From positions 22,735,166-22,797,165 of the forward strand of contig NC_092579.1 of NCBI RefSeq assembly GCF_037975245.1: 62,000 bases of DNA. The letters run 5' to 3'. The translations under genes were made by a program, and so were the position numbers. How positions within the stretch are numbered: position 1 is the stretch's first letter; each line of letters begins with the position of its first letter. The DNA comes from Apostichopus japonicus. Lineage: Eukaryota; Echinodermata; Holothuroidea; Aspidochirotida; Stichopodidae. Below the pieces are notes generated by a model. The model saw only the letters and a list, made by a program, of their open reading frames with translations. It was not told the DNA's origin and ran no database searches. Positions 11,867 through 25,300 of the stretch are shown one piece after another.

Positions 11867-13878
11867 GGTTTCTCATTGGCTGTAGTTATAGAGAGAGGTT
11901 ACAGGTTGAGCAAGAAACCTGGAAGCAGATTATGGCAGGGTAGAAGATTAATTCTGACATAATCTATACCTCCTTCAAATAACAAAACTTAAAGGAAGTG
12001 AGTTAACAATGAACTTTCATTCTGAATGTTTATAGCAGCAGTAAAAGACTTGACTGGCAGTTCTGCATTTCTTTCAACTACTCACATGCAGTAATTAACC
12101 ATGTTGAAACAAATACATGGCATAGCATTGGGCAAAGTGTGTAAAGTTATGATTACAAAATACTTGACCTTTAAGCTCAAACACAAGGCCCCTTGATACT
12201 GATCTCATTCCAATGAAGATTACTGTGTCCCTTTCTCTATCTGTGCTACCATCATGTTTACAATAGCTTCACCAGTTACAGAACACAAGTATTGTGCCCC
12301 TCCTTTAATTACACTAATGAGGTATGAAGTCTTTTGCAATAATTGTCCCTGTCTGATCTCTTGTCTGAAGATGTCTGCTTGATTAAACATAGCCCAGGCC
12401 AAATCTGTTATTCCAGTAAGATAAGTAGGCCTACTCTTCTAATAAAATCTTGAAATTCTACTGTTTAGGAAATACAAGGTTACCTTTAGAAGGAGTAATG
12501 GCTAAAGAAGAAGAATACAAAATGATTTAAGCATAATCATTTATGCACCCGTTGTTTGCTGAACAACAGCACTCGCATATATGGTCATTAACATTAGGCT
12601 ACAATATTTCACAAGAAAATACTTTAAAATGTTGTGATGATACAGGCCTATATGCTATTCAGCTAAACCTGAAGTCCATTGGCAGAGACAGCATCCAAAA
12701 ATTAAAACCAAGAAAAAGATGGAAAAACATAAATGATCAACCATATATGAAACTAGTCTACACTATACTATAGCCTACTGGAATGTTTTTCATTTAGTTA
12801 CGCCCAGACTAACGAACAGATCCTTGCTACTAGGGTAAGTATATTATACTGTTTGCCGATCTTAATTAGTTTATGGACTGAAAAGTAAACAATCTTCGAC
12901 ATTAATATGTCTTATATCTATTTTCATTATTCAAAGTTGGCGTATAACTCACCTTGTTTTATTACGCTTGCTGACAAGGCCTGTAGATTAGGATACGAAG
13001 TTCTTTAGTTTGACCTCTTTGACTTGGATACAAACAATCAGATAATGTTAGTCACGTCGTCTGCAATGATTACTACGTAGAGTGCTGCACAATATCGGAC
13101 CCTGGACGAGATGTTCGTCTTTACACAGTAGGTCAATAAGTTTCACGGTACACCCTCCACCTTACTTGCGACAAGACTTTGATCCTTTCCATGTGTGAAA
13201 TTGTTCTCATAGTACTCTCCAACTTCCCAAGTTTGCTTACCCAGGCTGGTACTGAAAAGCAGATTGACCGCAGCCGAAGGAAAGCCCAGCTTAACCATCA
13301 TCGTAAATATACCACTGTTATTTCTGATCAGAGTGCCTTAATTGCTTTTAACATATTTCGCAAAACTGGTGTGTCATACACAATTTTAGAGGGTTAGGTT
13401 ACCGGTAGGTAGAGACCCTATAGTAGGATCTCTACCGGTAGGTACTATAACTAGAAGGACCTAGCCTACAGGAGTGGGATAACACACTTAATCAAGTGTC
13501 AGCAACTATCACGTAAGGTTGAATTGAGTTTCTCAAAATCTCACTGAATCGGTAAGAAATATACAAAGGCCTAACAACCAGTTTTGTTAACACCATTGTT
13601 GTATTTGAACCATTTTTAAAGTAGATTGATTACCACAATTAATAGACCTCATGATATATTTCTAGTCTAGTTTATATTTCTAGTCTAGATATATTTCTAG
13701 TCTAGTAATACTAATAATAGCAACTTCAATGATTTCTTTTCTAAAAACTAGTCTCAACAACTATATTCAAGTGTTGATGATAAAATAACTTGCTGTTTTG
13801 TTTGTACATATCTTTATCCTCAGATTTGCATCTTTGGGACATTTTACTGAATACAGAGCAAACTTGGAAATCATCCCC
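11867..13878. other. Intergenic region between divergent genes (MAO-like and LRR)
   Basis: Both genes must be transcribed outward from here, so promoters and 5' UTR exons are expected, but I can place none with confidence. A likely 3' splice site ends at about 13825 (pyrimidine-rich, TTATCCTCAG), so the LRR start codon probably lies in the second transcribed exon. Other contents are an inverted repeat at 13399-13442 (arms with TACCGGTA and GGTAGAGA/TCTCTACC) and a short tandem repeat at 13655-13706 with unit ATATTTCTAGTCTAG. Open frames here are short and show no family similarity. Confidence 0.5.
13655..13706. repeat. Short tandem repeat, ATATTTCTAGTCTAG unit
   Basis: About three copies, 15 to 19 bp apart, lie just upstream of the first LRR coding exon. 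Confidence 0.75.
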
Positions 13879-16800
13879 ATGGCCACTGATTCACTTTCAT
13901 GTGTAAACAACTTTCATGATCATCTAGAAACTCAAGAAAATACACCCAATGATGCTGCAAGCCAAAGAATTGAACTTGCCTCCCGGGAATTGGACAGTTT
14001 CTGTCTGCAGTCGTACAATCATGTCAGTTGGAATTTTGTGTCCGACTTAGATCTAGCATTCAATAATTTATCGGATCTACCGAATGAATTCTCTGTAAGG
14101 CTATCAAATCTTCAAACTCTTGATCTCTCTGGGAATGTTTTGAACACCTTGCCAGAAGTGTTGGGAGAACTCGCCTGCTTAACATCTCTGAAAGCAAACG
14201 AGAGTTGTATACATGATTTGCCAAACTCTTTCAGTAACCTAACAAAGTTAAAGTATCTGTCATTAGTCGGAAACACTCTGTCAAAATTTGACAACAAGTT
14301 CTGCTTCCCAGAAAACCTTGAAACTTTACTTTTAGATGAGAGTGAAATGAAATTTTTACCCGATTCCATCTGTCATTTGCATCACCTCAAAGTTCTCGAA
14401 GCATCCAACAACTCCTTGGTTGAACTTCCAGTAAATTTTGGGGAGATGTGTGATCTGCAGGTCATCAATCTTAGTCACAACAACATAGAGACTCTTCCAG
14501 ACTCATTAGCAATCCTGAAAAATTTAACCGTCATCGACATAAGCCACAACAAATTAATTGCCTTGACTACGTCTCTGGCTTCGACAGAGAGACTGAAAAC
14601 CTTTCACGCTGGTCATAATCGATTGGAAGGATTACCGCAGTGGACTTCGAAGCTTAAGAGTATCGAAACATATTCAGTCAAAGATAACATCCTTCTCGGG
14701 AGGCCATTCGAGGATGAGTTCTGCGAAAGTGCCAAGGAGACTCTGATAACATTTGACCTTGCTGGGAATTTCATTGAATATCTACCGTCCAATTTGGGGA
14801 TTCTGTCAAAAGTGGAATTTCTTCACGTCGGGAGTATCATTCCCGAATTGGAGCGGTCAAACTTTCAAAATGGAAACTGGATCATGAATTTACCTGAGAA
14901 TGTTGGAGAGATGGTGTCCTTGACTAAACTCAGGCTGGATGAGAATCAATTTGACAGGCTCCCAGATAGCTTTGGTAATCTAGTGAATCTGGAGTTTCTA
15001 GATTTGGGACAAAACAGGTTGCGCCATCTACCTGATTCCTTTTGCAACCTGAAATCACTCAAGAGTTGCTTTCTATCGAAAAACTGTCTGGTAGAATTAC
15101 CTCAAGACTTTGGCAAACTTAACCAACTCATAGAACTACTTCTGGATTCCAACCAGGTATGAAATTGTATGATACTGGATTTTGGTAATGGTGATAAGAT
15201 GCAAATGTATCGGACAAACACGTACTTGCTTGATTGAAATGGCTTCTTGTATCTTGGGGCTTGATATTAGAGCATAAGATATGTCTTGAACTACAAATAG
15301 TTTGTACATACAGAAACTGAAAATAGCTTTTTCAAAGGACAAGCTATGCCAAAATATGATGTCAAGTTGAAAATAAATGTCTGTTACGAACACATTAAAT
15401 GATAAAAGAAGAAACAACAGAGGTTGAGGGAGGAGGATGGGATGGTTTTGTTGAGGAAAAGTTTCAATACAGGTAATAACGTAGTGTTCCAAGTTTCTGT
15501 ATCAGCTCTGAATTCTGTCTCTTATGAAATACTGTGGGATCTGTGTAGTGTGTACAGGTAAATGTTTGCATATATTACAATATGCCTACTTTTCACAGCA
15601 TTTAGCCGTACTATGCTATACCATGCAGGTTATTCCCTTTCAATTATCAAATATCGAATGGTAACAACAACAGATTGGATTTCATCACTAGCTCTGTTAT
15701 CTTTCACATAATTACTTATTCTGTTGATACGTTCTTTTTTTGGTCCATTTTCAGCTGAGGGAACTTCCCACATCTCTATGCAAGCTCACCAATCTAGTAA
15801 ACCTTGACCTCTTTGATAACCACTTGAGCCATATTCCAGACTGTTTGCAATTTTATAAGCAACTAAAGGCCTTAAACATAGACTGGGTAAGTTGTCATAG
15901 ATCGCTCAGTATTTTCAGGGATGTTGAGGTTGGAGGGTATGAGGAGTGGGAGGGGGGGGGGTGATGGAGATGGGCAGTGTTAGTTTACTAGATGAGTACA
16001 GTACTAAAGGAAACTGTTTACACTCATATTGGTGTTCGTTCCTGCAGTAATTAAATACAATGCTTATTATCCAAGAGTGAGAAAACTTAAAAGGTTGATT
16101 ACAGGGAAAACTTACAGAAGGAAATTCAATAACTCATTTGGATATTTGGATTAGATGTTATTTAAAGCATTTCAAATGTATTACACATTAAAACTTTTCT
16201 CATCCTTTTGTCATGCAGAATGATTTTGACGTCGATGATTTGGAGGTTCCCCAGATATCTCAGGCAAATTATTACTCGGAGGATAGAAAGAGGTTTGGCC
16301 CAGGGTCAGCCAAGGTGAGTTCTTCTTCCCCTGTGGCTTTAAACAGGTGTGATGTCTTCAATGTATTCCTGAAGAGTAAATGTAGATGACTGAGGCCTGT
16401 CACATGATAGAGTGTATGTTGGTGAGGTCTTAGAGTTGATGAATGAGATCAATATGGCCGATGAGTGATGGTATTGACTCATGAGTGATGATCGTTGATG
16501 TGTAAAGTTGGAGTCACTGTTTGCAGAGCCTCAATCATATTTATCGCATCTCCAAATATTACTTCTGAAGGAACTTCATTGGTTCCCCAGCTTCAGAACT
16601 CAGTATAAACTACTGTACTTCATCTCACCTTTTGTGCTCATCATCTGGAACAGCCTGTGTACCTATTGCAACTTCTCTTGCCATATTTTCCAACTCGCAC
16701 ACTTCGTTCCTCCAAAAAACTGTATTTAACTGTTCCTAAACCCTGCTTGAAGACCTATAGAAGGTTACAGAAGCTTCAAATACTCTGGCTCTTATCTCAG

Positions 16801-18105
16801 GAACATGCTCTAAACTTTCTACATTCAAATGTCTACTTAAAACCCATCTTTTCACTTGTTCTTTTGTAAATTAATCTGCTTTCTTTGTAAAGCGCCTTGA
16901 GCAGTGACTTTTGTCTACTGATTTGGCGCTATTTAAGTCTCATTTATTATTATTATTATTACAGGATGCCGATGGCGCCTCGGCTTTAGCTGCCGCTCTG
17001 CGGAATAAAAGGGCTCTGTGGGCGAGTCACGGAGAGACGAGAGAACGACAGGGAATGCAGCGACACGACAACGACCTCGTAGAAAATGGAATCTCATCCT
17101 TGAGCCTTACCGGTGAGGGAAGTTACCTTTGCGTTCAGAATATCGTACAGATAGAGTCGTTGGAAATCCTAACTGGCTGCATGCGTTCAATGCGTATCCT
17201 TTCGTTTGAACACAATTAAACTAGGTTAACTGGTATCGATGAATGAAAGTTTAGAAAGGATACAGTGGTAGTATTAACAGAGCGAAGGCAACGAATCCCC
17301 ACTTGAGAGTCTAGTCTGTTTCATTTTCCTGTAGATGCTGAAGAACCCACAGAAGTCTCCGCAGCCACAAACGGTTACTTACAAAATGGTCACCTAAATG
17401 AGTTGGAAGAGGAGGAAGACTGGGATAAAGATCTAGAGGATGTGTCACCATACGGTATGCTAATTTATGAAAATGAATATTCATGTTACGTTGCACAGCA
17501 ACCATTAATAAAATAATTTGTGAAGGGTTATTCCACTGGCAGGCAAATGCGACACTTATGTGGAAGAGAAAGAGGAAATTCATTATCTTGTTGATAAGTC
17601 TAGATATGGTTGTTTAAGGGTGAAGTATTTTCTACCATATCAAAGCCTTACTTCAGAAATTGAATCATGTAGGTGGACAATGATGTTATCATGATAGATC
17701 TACTACGAACAGTTTAATTATCTACTGTAAAATTGCTGTTGACTTTCTATTGAAATGTGATACATGTGGCGTGTTTGTGTGTAAAAATATTCTTTAATTT
17801 CAAGGAAGCCCCATTTGAATGCCTTTAGGACATCAAGATCGCCATTATAAGCTTCAAATTCGTAACAGGCCTAGCTGAGCACATCACTTCCGGGAAATAC
17901 TCGGATAGACTGTCAGTTTTATTCGATATTTCCTGCTTACATAGGTGACACCGACATTTACCAGCATCCGGTGACGAGGAACGTCCCAAGAGGCACACCA
18001 GCCGTTGACTTTTACTTTCTGCCGTCCGAAGAACATGCTCAAGAGACACCGGCTACGGTCTTCCACACTGATGTACAAGATGGTCAATTTGATGATGCAG
18101 ATTGA
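13879..18105 (+). CDS. Leucine-rich-repeat protein, intracellular SHOC2-like repeats (6 coding exons, 644 aa)
   Basis: Exons: 13879-15156, 15755-15886, 16219-16314, 16965-17112, 17335-17454, 17945-18105; total 1935 nt with consistent phases. Residues from about 55 to 470 are roughly 15 LRRs of about 23 residues with the LxxLxLxxNxLxxLP pattern (for example LQTLDLSGNVLNTLP, LEFLDLGQNRLRHLP), the type found in SHOC2 and plant PIRL proteins. There is no signal peptide or membrane helix, so it is probably a soluble scaffold. The C-terminal 170 residues are not LRR: a charged linker, an acidic block (ELEEEEDWDKDLEDV) and a tail rich in Pro and acidic residues. I do not recognise the family, and a binding partner cannot be inferred. 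The chosen ATG (CCCCATGG) is the first one after a likely acceptor near 13825. The frame is open 5' of it, so an upstream coding exon is possible. Intron 3 carries a LINE fragment whose tail touches exon 4. Confidence 0.88.
16508..16960 (+). mobile_element. 5'-truncated LINE (CR1/L2/Rex-like) 3' end in LRR intron 3
   Basis: Translation in shifting frames gives the degenerate pattern seen at the 3' end of many CR1/L2-clade reverse transcriptases: LLKELHWFPSFRTQYK, then a LRSSKK-like segment and a LKTHLF-like segment. It ends with AAAGCGCCTTGAGCAGTGAC, a GGCGCTATTTAAGT box and an (ATT)n tail. The same tail is at 31980-32061. Frames are broken, so it is a dead copy. The (ATT)n tail ends exactly at the ACAG acceptor of exon 4. 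Confidence 0.8.
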
Positions 18106-21100
18106 CATGCCCAGCTCGATGAACAGAGAAGGGACTTGCGACAAGTTCAGAGATGCCTAAAATGCTGCGCTGCTTTGTAGTGTGATAGATGAAACCCTCA
18201 TAGCCATTGTTAGAATTTCACGTTTGGATCATATACATATAACAACTGGATTTAAGGTTGAGTTTTGCTCAAAGAAAGAAAAAAAAAGGAATTGAGGGAT
18301 ATTGCTGTCAGGCACGCATTATATTAAAGGCTTTGGGTTTGCATCAGAGTGTCTGTAGAAAGCAAGGATGTTAATGTTAGATGGTCCTCTGCATGATATA
18401 TCAGTACATAAACTATTGCTAACATGCAACAAGTGTGTCAAATGGTGCTATGCACGGTTAAAATTTACTGTAATATCTCACTGCTCTATCCATACAGTCT
18501 GTAAAAAGTATGTATGCAAATAATTGCACATATGTATTTCTGTCGAATATTAAACTTACATTCATCAGTAATCTTGGAAAATGTAAGGAAAAAGCCTTCT
18601 TTGAATAATTCTTACGTTCATGGCTACTTTTAAAATTTTCATTTTTGATTCAAAACAATATACAATTTTGTCTGGAGCAGTCGATTTTGAATATTTACTC
18701 TCGTGTGAATTTTAAATTTCAGTTAAATTTGCAAATTGAAGGTAGTAGTTACAAAAATAATTGAGTTGCAATTATTAGGCCTACTATAGGTAGCCTAACA
18801 TTATGCCTCATCAGTGTGTAGGCTTCACAATAGACTAAACCATAAACCATGTTTTGGTCTAGACGAAGGCTGGAATTTGATATTTTGAAAAGCTTGCGGT
18901 GCCATGTGAAACCTTCCACAGTTTCTAAGCCTTTTAGTAAAGAGCAAAGTTTATTTGATAACATATAGATGCAATGTGTAGATATTTCAACAGAGATGTG
19001 GAAATGGAACAGTTGGTCACGGGCTCTTCAAAGAGTTTTGAGTGATGATAACACTAATGATGCCTGTTAAGCCCACTGCCTGGACCATCGTGACCTAGTT
19101 TGTTTATTGTCATGGAGACACATGGAGTTACAATTGACCCCCGCACACTGTCCAACTGATCAACGCACACACCGACTGTTGGCTGCTAGTTAACGACTGA
19201 GGCTCGCATAATCATTTATTATCCTGTCTTTGTTTACATTTGTTTAAAAAGTTGCAAAATCTTGATCAGTCCCGGCTTAAGTACCCTGACCAGTCGTGTT
19301 GAGCTGTGATTGGTTGGGCAGTATGGAGCAGGCGTGAGAGAATGCCTACCAGATAAAATTGTCCACTGTTGTCATGCAGCAAATTTGATATGTTCTTCCA
19401 ATAAGACTTGTGATATGTGTTTTTGCAAAATTTGTTGAAGAAAACAATGCTATCTTCTTACATGTAACTTTAATACAGAATGTGTTTTGCTTCCTTCCTA
19501 TGAAACATCAAATAAGAATATATGGTATAAAAGAAGATTTGGTAACTTCTTCGCTGAATTATCTGAGGGCTGAATTATCAAATAACATTCCACAGTAAGG
19601 GGATACAAGGTAGAGTATAACTTAGATGGCTAGTTATGCCTAGGCACTTACCGACCAAGTCAAATTTCTTCGGCCAAATGGTTAGGAGTTAGCGAAACAC
19701 ATCTTTGCACATTCGTCCAAGTTTGACATTGCAGCTCCTTTATTTCACATGACCATTTAATTAATGAGCTGTTTTACTTGCAAAGTATGCAAATATGTCA
19801 CAAACCAAAACATTCACAAGATGTAAAATGCTGTAACTTTCCTTTCAAAGCAGTAAGATGGGTCAGCACGAGCCAATATGCTTTGTGTAGATGTAGAATC
19901 TTACAGTTACATCAGAGTGGAACAGCCTTGATAGTTATTTCTTAGCCTTTTAATTTTTTCCTCAATTTACTTATCCATGTAATTGCGATCTGACCACCTG
20001 TCTGCATTTTATCCCTCCAAAGGACTCTATGTGGTGGTTTTTACAAGGAGTGGATTTTAAAGCAGATTTTCAACTAGTTTTTCTTCTATTTTTATTAATA
20101 TTCTCGGTTTTGTTTTTCAACAAGCCTTTTTCAGAATTTACTCAACCTCTGGTAGCTTTATTTGTTAAGTTTGTATTAAGACTAGGCAAGTAATTCTTAA
20201 TTTCAAGTTTCAGAAATACTTTGTGATCAATTCGTCAGGCTTACAAGTGCTATGTTATTTTTGATAAGCTTTTTTTTATCCTTTGTTCATTAAAACTTAT
20301 TTTAACTTTTAATTGCAATTTATTCTTTCTTGTTGCTTATTCAACTTAAATGGAGAGATATTTTTTATGACTTACTTTTCACTTTTCTCTCTGTGAATTG
20401 ATTTTGGAATTCAATGGAGTGGTCTTAAGGGCATTTTGAAGAAGCTTTTATTATGTTACAGTTAAAATGAGTCATTCATTTATTCTCTAGAACGTGTCTA
20501 TTCATCTATTGAGTTTCAACATTTCAAACTTTTTCGTACTTCTTATAAAAGTTGCTCATTCTTTATTCTTTGGTTAGGAAAGATTTTTTTGGTTGTTTGT
20601 GTATGACCTATTTAAACTTTCTCATACCTCCTGTTTGCCATCGTTCTTCCATCCTCTAAAAACAAAAGCTAAATTTGCATAATCCATATACGAAGTCAGA
20701 GAGAAACAAAGCCACACAAGTCAGATGCAAGATTTCAGCTTCACTCAGTGAATTATTATTTGAAAAAGTTTAAACAAACTGACTACAAAAAATAGTTTGT
20801 ACAATTTTTCAAAAGATTTTATTAGTATTGATGATATGGTATAATACTGATTGTATAATTATACTGATTATATAATATTGATGGTATAATATTGATCAAC
20901 CCCTTCCTCTGTTGACTGCAGACTGAGTTTTCTTATCACTGTCTCTGGTGATACAATGTGTGTACTTGTGTGTTTACAAGTTTGTACAAAACAGTAAAAA
21001 CTTTGGAACCTTAGATCACCATGCTCAACAGAAATATTCTGGCTTGGAGTCCCCCCCCCCTCCTCCACAACTATAAAGCAAAGAAGAATAAAAAGACAGA

Positions 21101-21420
21101 TCCATATCATTCAGAGAAATTGAAAAATATTCTGGGCCATTCAAGCAACATCGACTAAGTGAGATATTATCCTCTTTCATGTTTAGTTACCTCTCATTTA
21201 GTAAACCTATTGAAGAATTCACACGACTACCCAGAAAAAAATCAGTGTCCCTTGGTTGAATAACATAATGCTACCTATAAAAGTGATTTTCAAAAGAATT
21301 CCAATAAAAGTATCTATGGATGGAAATTGGTCTCAAAATCAATCGGTAATGTTTATAAAAGGTACTGTATCGGTCATCAAGGTATTAAAATATTATTTAT
21401 TTGTCACTTAAGGGACCATT

Positions 21421-21424
21421 GTTT

Positions 21425-21466
<42 letters not shown>

Positions 21467-21552
21467 TATATATATTACAACTGAAACATCTAAAACCTAT
21501 CTTTGACAAAAGAGATATTGTTTCTTTGTGCTGACCAGTTCTCTAACTGTTT

Positions 21553-21608
<56 letters not shown>

Positions 21609-21703
21609 TATATAAATATATATATATATATTACAACTGAAACATCTAAAAACTATCTTGACAAAAGAGATATTGTTTCTTTGTGCTGACCAGTTCTCTA
21701 ACT
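21421..21703. repeat. Tandem duplication containing (TA)n microsatellites
   Basis: Two adjacent copies start at 21421 and 21549. Each has GTTTTATATAAATATATA, a long (TA)n run, TTACAACTGAAACATCTAAA, then ACAAAAGAGATATTGTTTC and TGCTGACCAGTTCTCTAACT. The unique parts are almost identical, so the duplication is recent or homogenised. The (TA)n lengths differ. Confidence 0.9.
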
Positions 21704-22091
21704 ATGCAATATTCTAGAGATGAATTTGCGCAGTTATCAATAACTGAATATAGGGACAGGTTTGCATAGATGAAACCAAAAAGTCTTTGCTATCAATACG
21801 AAAAGATATTCAACTCTTCTACGTGGAATTACAAATGAACCATAATCAACCATTGAATCTAACATAACATTTTCAATTTACAAATTTTCACACACAATTA
21901 ATGATATACAGATCTCTCTCATTGGCAGCTCTCATAAATCGAATAGATCTACTGGCATAACTAATAAAATTCTTAAATCCCTGATGTCATTTTCTCTATG
22001 ATACTAATTTTAAAGCTCTTGAGAAGGCAAGGGAGCAGTTTTTGGTCAGTGATTCATTTTCATATCAACATCACTGATAATAAAAGATAAA

Positions 22092-22318
22092 ATGGTCATT
22101 CCCTAACCAGTTGGGACAATTTTCTTTGTATACTGTTCTTCCATGTCCAGCTTCAAAACACTCAAACCGACAGTTTTGAGCAGTTATGAATATCATGTTT
22201 CTATCAGATGAAGGGTTTGGTACTGTTCATACTGTCAGTACCAGTGCTCTGAAGCACAACACAGGAGGACACAAGGTAATTAGCATCAGAAAATTGTCCC
22301 AACTGGCTGGTCATTGAC
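22092..22318. mobile_element. Foldback-type repeat, copy 3 (near the DECR2 3' end)
   Basis: The outer arms contain a perfect 19-bp inverted match, CCAGTTGGGACAATTTTCT at 22107-22125 against its complement at 22290-22308. Inner parts (GCTTCAAAACACTCAAACCG against TGTCAGTACCAGTGCTCTGA) also pair. The inner segment is related, in inverted orientation, to the CTGACAGTATGAACA segments at about 3960 and 7415, so this is a dispersed family. It is about 20 bp from the DECR2 stop codon and is therefore probably in the DECR2 3' UTR. Confidence 0.65.
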
Positions 22319-22335
22319 AAATGTCTCATGAATAT

Positions 22336-25300
22336 TCATAGCTTTGATTGGCGAGCAGTCATCATGCTGAAGGTGTGGTTGGAGGTCATCCAATCCCCGC
22401 CGTCAACGATCATGGTGTGACCTGTGATGTAGCTGGCGACCGGTGTCAGTAAATAGAGGACCGCATATGCAATGTCCAACTTGTTGCCCAGTTTCAAGAG
22501 AGGTATGTTCTGGCTGATGACCTCCTGCATATTGCCAGCTGTAAATATTGAATTAAGTACATCAGCAGCTTTGATGATAAATAAGTCACTTTTTTCGAGT
22601 ACACCATTAATATGCAATTAACCCTTTGTATAATTATACTGTTAACCGGGTACAATTTGGGTTTTAAACTGAGGTAACATGATGTCCCCGATCTTCCGAG
22701 GACAGTCCCCAGATTTAATGGACTGTCCCCAAATTATTAGAATATATTGATGATAATAAGTCACTTTTTTCGAGTACACTGTAATATATAATTAACCTTA
22801 CTTATAAATAGACTGTTTACCGGGGACGATTTGGGTTGAAACTAAGGTTACGAGATGTCCCCTATTTTCCGGGGACATGTTCCCGGATTTAACGGACCGT
22901 CCCCGGACTATTCCCCAAATCAGTAGAATATATGGCCATTCATGAAGTATATTACAGAGTTGTTAGTAGACCGGACCAGTCACTTACCGAGTCTAGTCAT
23001 TCCTTCCGTTTCTGCTATTGGACCGGGAGCAACTCCTACCACTCTGACACCAATTTGACCCCACTCTGATGCGAGACATTTAGTGAGTGTGTCTGCAAGG
23101 ATAATACAACAGGAAAACAAGAAGACATGAAAGATGATGGACAGGCTTGCATTTGTAAGTATACTGTACCATAGGGAGTGTATTCCTTCTAGGTTTTGTT
23201 TTTCTTTTCTTACTGAAATGTAATTTGATCGACATTATCACATCAGTTTAAAACAAGTAAGAAGGGAAAGAGGATGGTTCAGTGGGAAGATTTTAATCTT
23301 TCAGATCAAGACAAAATAGTGTAGTTTTAATTTCTAAATCGGGAGTCTCATGACTATAAAGTTTTGAATGTCAGCCAAAACTTTCAGCAAAATTTTCAGC
23401 TAAATGTTATGTTGCTGTAAATGTATACTGTATATGTACATTGTTTTCTCCTGGACAAGTGCAGCATTTATCTATGAATATTCATAAGGTCACACCCACC
23501 AGTTGCCTACTAATCTGTTCCTGCTAAATTATTTTAAACCAAGCCTCAGCATGCCTGATATATTTGGTGATGTAAAGACCACAGTAACTGCCGACACATT
23601 CCTCTATGCTATCGAGATACCATTATAGAAAAATCTATGGAAAAACAAAGTCAAGTGTTTTGAGGCTAAAGTAAACGGAAGAGAAATAAGATGCATGAAA
23701 TGGTATTGTGGAGGCTGAAGATAGCTGAAACCCAGCCCCCACCCTCACCCCACAGAGGATAACATCAGTGACATATCAAAATCAAAGTCTTATTACCAAT
23801 TGCGGCCTTTGCAGAACTGGCGTGAGCCTGAAAGGGGGTTCCACGAATCGGCAGGGTTGCACTGATGTTGACAATGACTCCTCCATTATCCTGTGGATGC
23901 CAAACAAAAATTGGAGAAAAGGAATTCCAATGTCATGAAATAAATTATATACACAAATTCAGGGTTCTGCCCAGGGTGGATTGAGTGCCGGCAGGACTAT
24001 CTAAGCGGAGCGCCACCATCGGTTGGCGCGGAGCCTACAAGAAAATTGTGGGTTTTGGAAACCCTCCAGATGGCCGGAAACGGCCCTTCCCGAGTATTCT
24101 GAGCCACATGTAGACAGCTTTGAAATGAGATCTTATGTCTGGAATTTTTCATAATTAATGAAAAAAGTTAGGACAAATATCTGGAGCACCAGAGTACAGA
24201 CCAGCCGGTGGTGCCTATTAAATAAATCATTCAGGCTGAGATGATAATTTTAGATGGGACAGTTACTTACGACAGTTATGATATACACACTGAGCGACTA
24301 ACACTGCTTCTCATGTATCGAGTAGTGAATACAAAATCTGAGTGTAATTTCATGTACAAATAAACAGTAAACTAGTGAATAACTCCGATCAACTGCGCGA
24401 TATCATGCAGTGAACCTTTGAACAGCGTTTATTACTGCAGTGTTACTGTACGTTCAACCCTCCGGCTATGGAGCTGTTTTTTGGAGTTCCTATCGAAAAT
24501 AAGTGCCGGTCGGAAAAGTCACGCAGTCAAGCAGATTGTGGCGGTCGGTAATTCAGCGTGCCGGTCGGGCCCGACCGGCAGAACCGGCAGACCGGCAGAA
24601 CCCTGCAAATTAAAAGTTTATTAGGGCGGGGGGGGGGGGGGAGTTGGTGATGGTTGGAGACTGTTAATAGCTCATTACCAATACATTACAAATGAGCTGC
24701 ATTGCCTCTTAAATATCGTAGGATGGCCAGACATCAAGCATTTAGCATGACAGTCCAGCAATTCAAAGACCTGTCTGCATCTGGCATTACCTCTCATATC
24801 GGATGCATGAATGTGCGACATATCTCATATGAAGATTTTAAGAATAACTTAAAGCAATCAACGTCCAATATATGAGGAATATTTTATGGCTACACATTTT
24901 TTATACTATATATATTCTTCTACATGTACTGTAATGGCTTCCGTATATGAATCAACAGATATGCATACCACTGTGCATACAATTCATTACAGTTACATGT
25001 TTTCCAACTTTGTATTAACTGTATTGAAATATTTTACTTACTTACTTAGGTGTTTACATTTTTGAGTATTAATATCGTGAAATATATAACCTGGAAGATT
25101 TCCCACAAGCAAGATGACTTGAACCATGTGTGCCTTGACCAACAAATATGTTCAATCTCCTTGATTCGTTGCTCCATCCACCATTTTGAAGTCATGTCAG
25201 TGGCCACCCTAATGTATCTAATCAAGGTAAGTTCTTGTGGAATTATAGGGCATGTACACTTTTCATGGTTGGCTGGGAATATACTGAACTAATCGCCGTC

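Larger units (their letters stand above)
18106..22335. other. Convergent intergenic region (LRR 3' end to DECR2 3' end)
   Basis: Both 3' UTRs must lie here, but I could not assign poly(A) sites with confidence. The sequence is AT-rich and no exon-like conserved coding segment is visible. It contains the AT-rich tandem duplication at 21421-21703 and the foldback repeat at 22092-22318. The rest shows nothing I can name. Confidence 0.55.
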
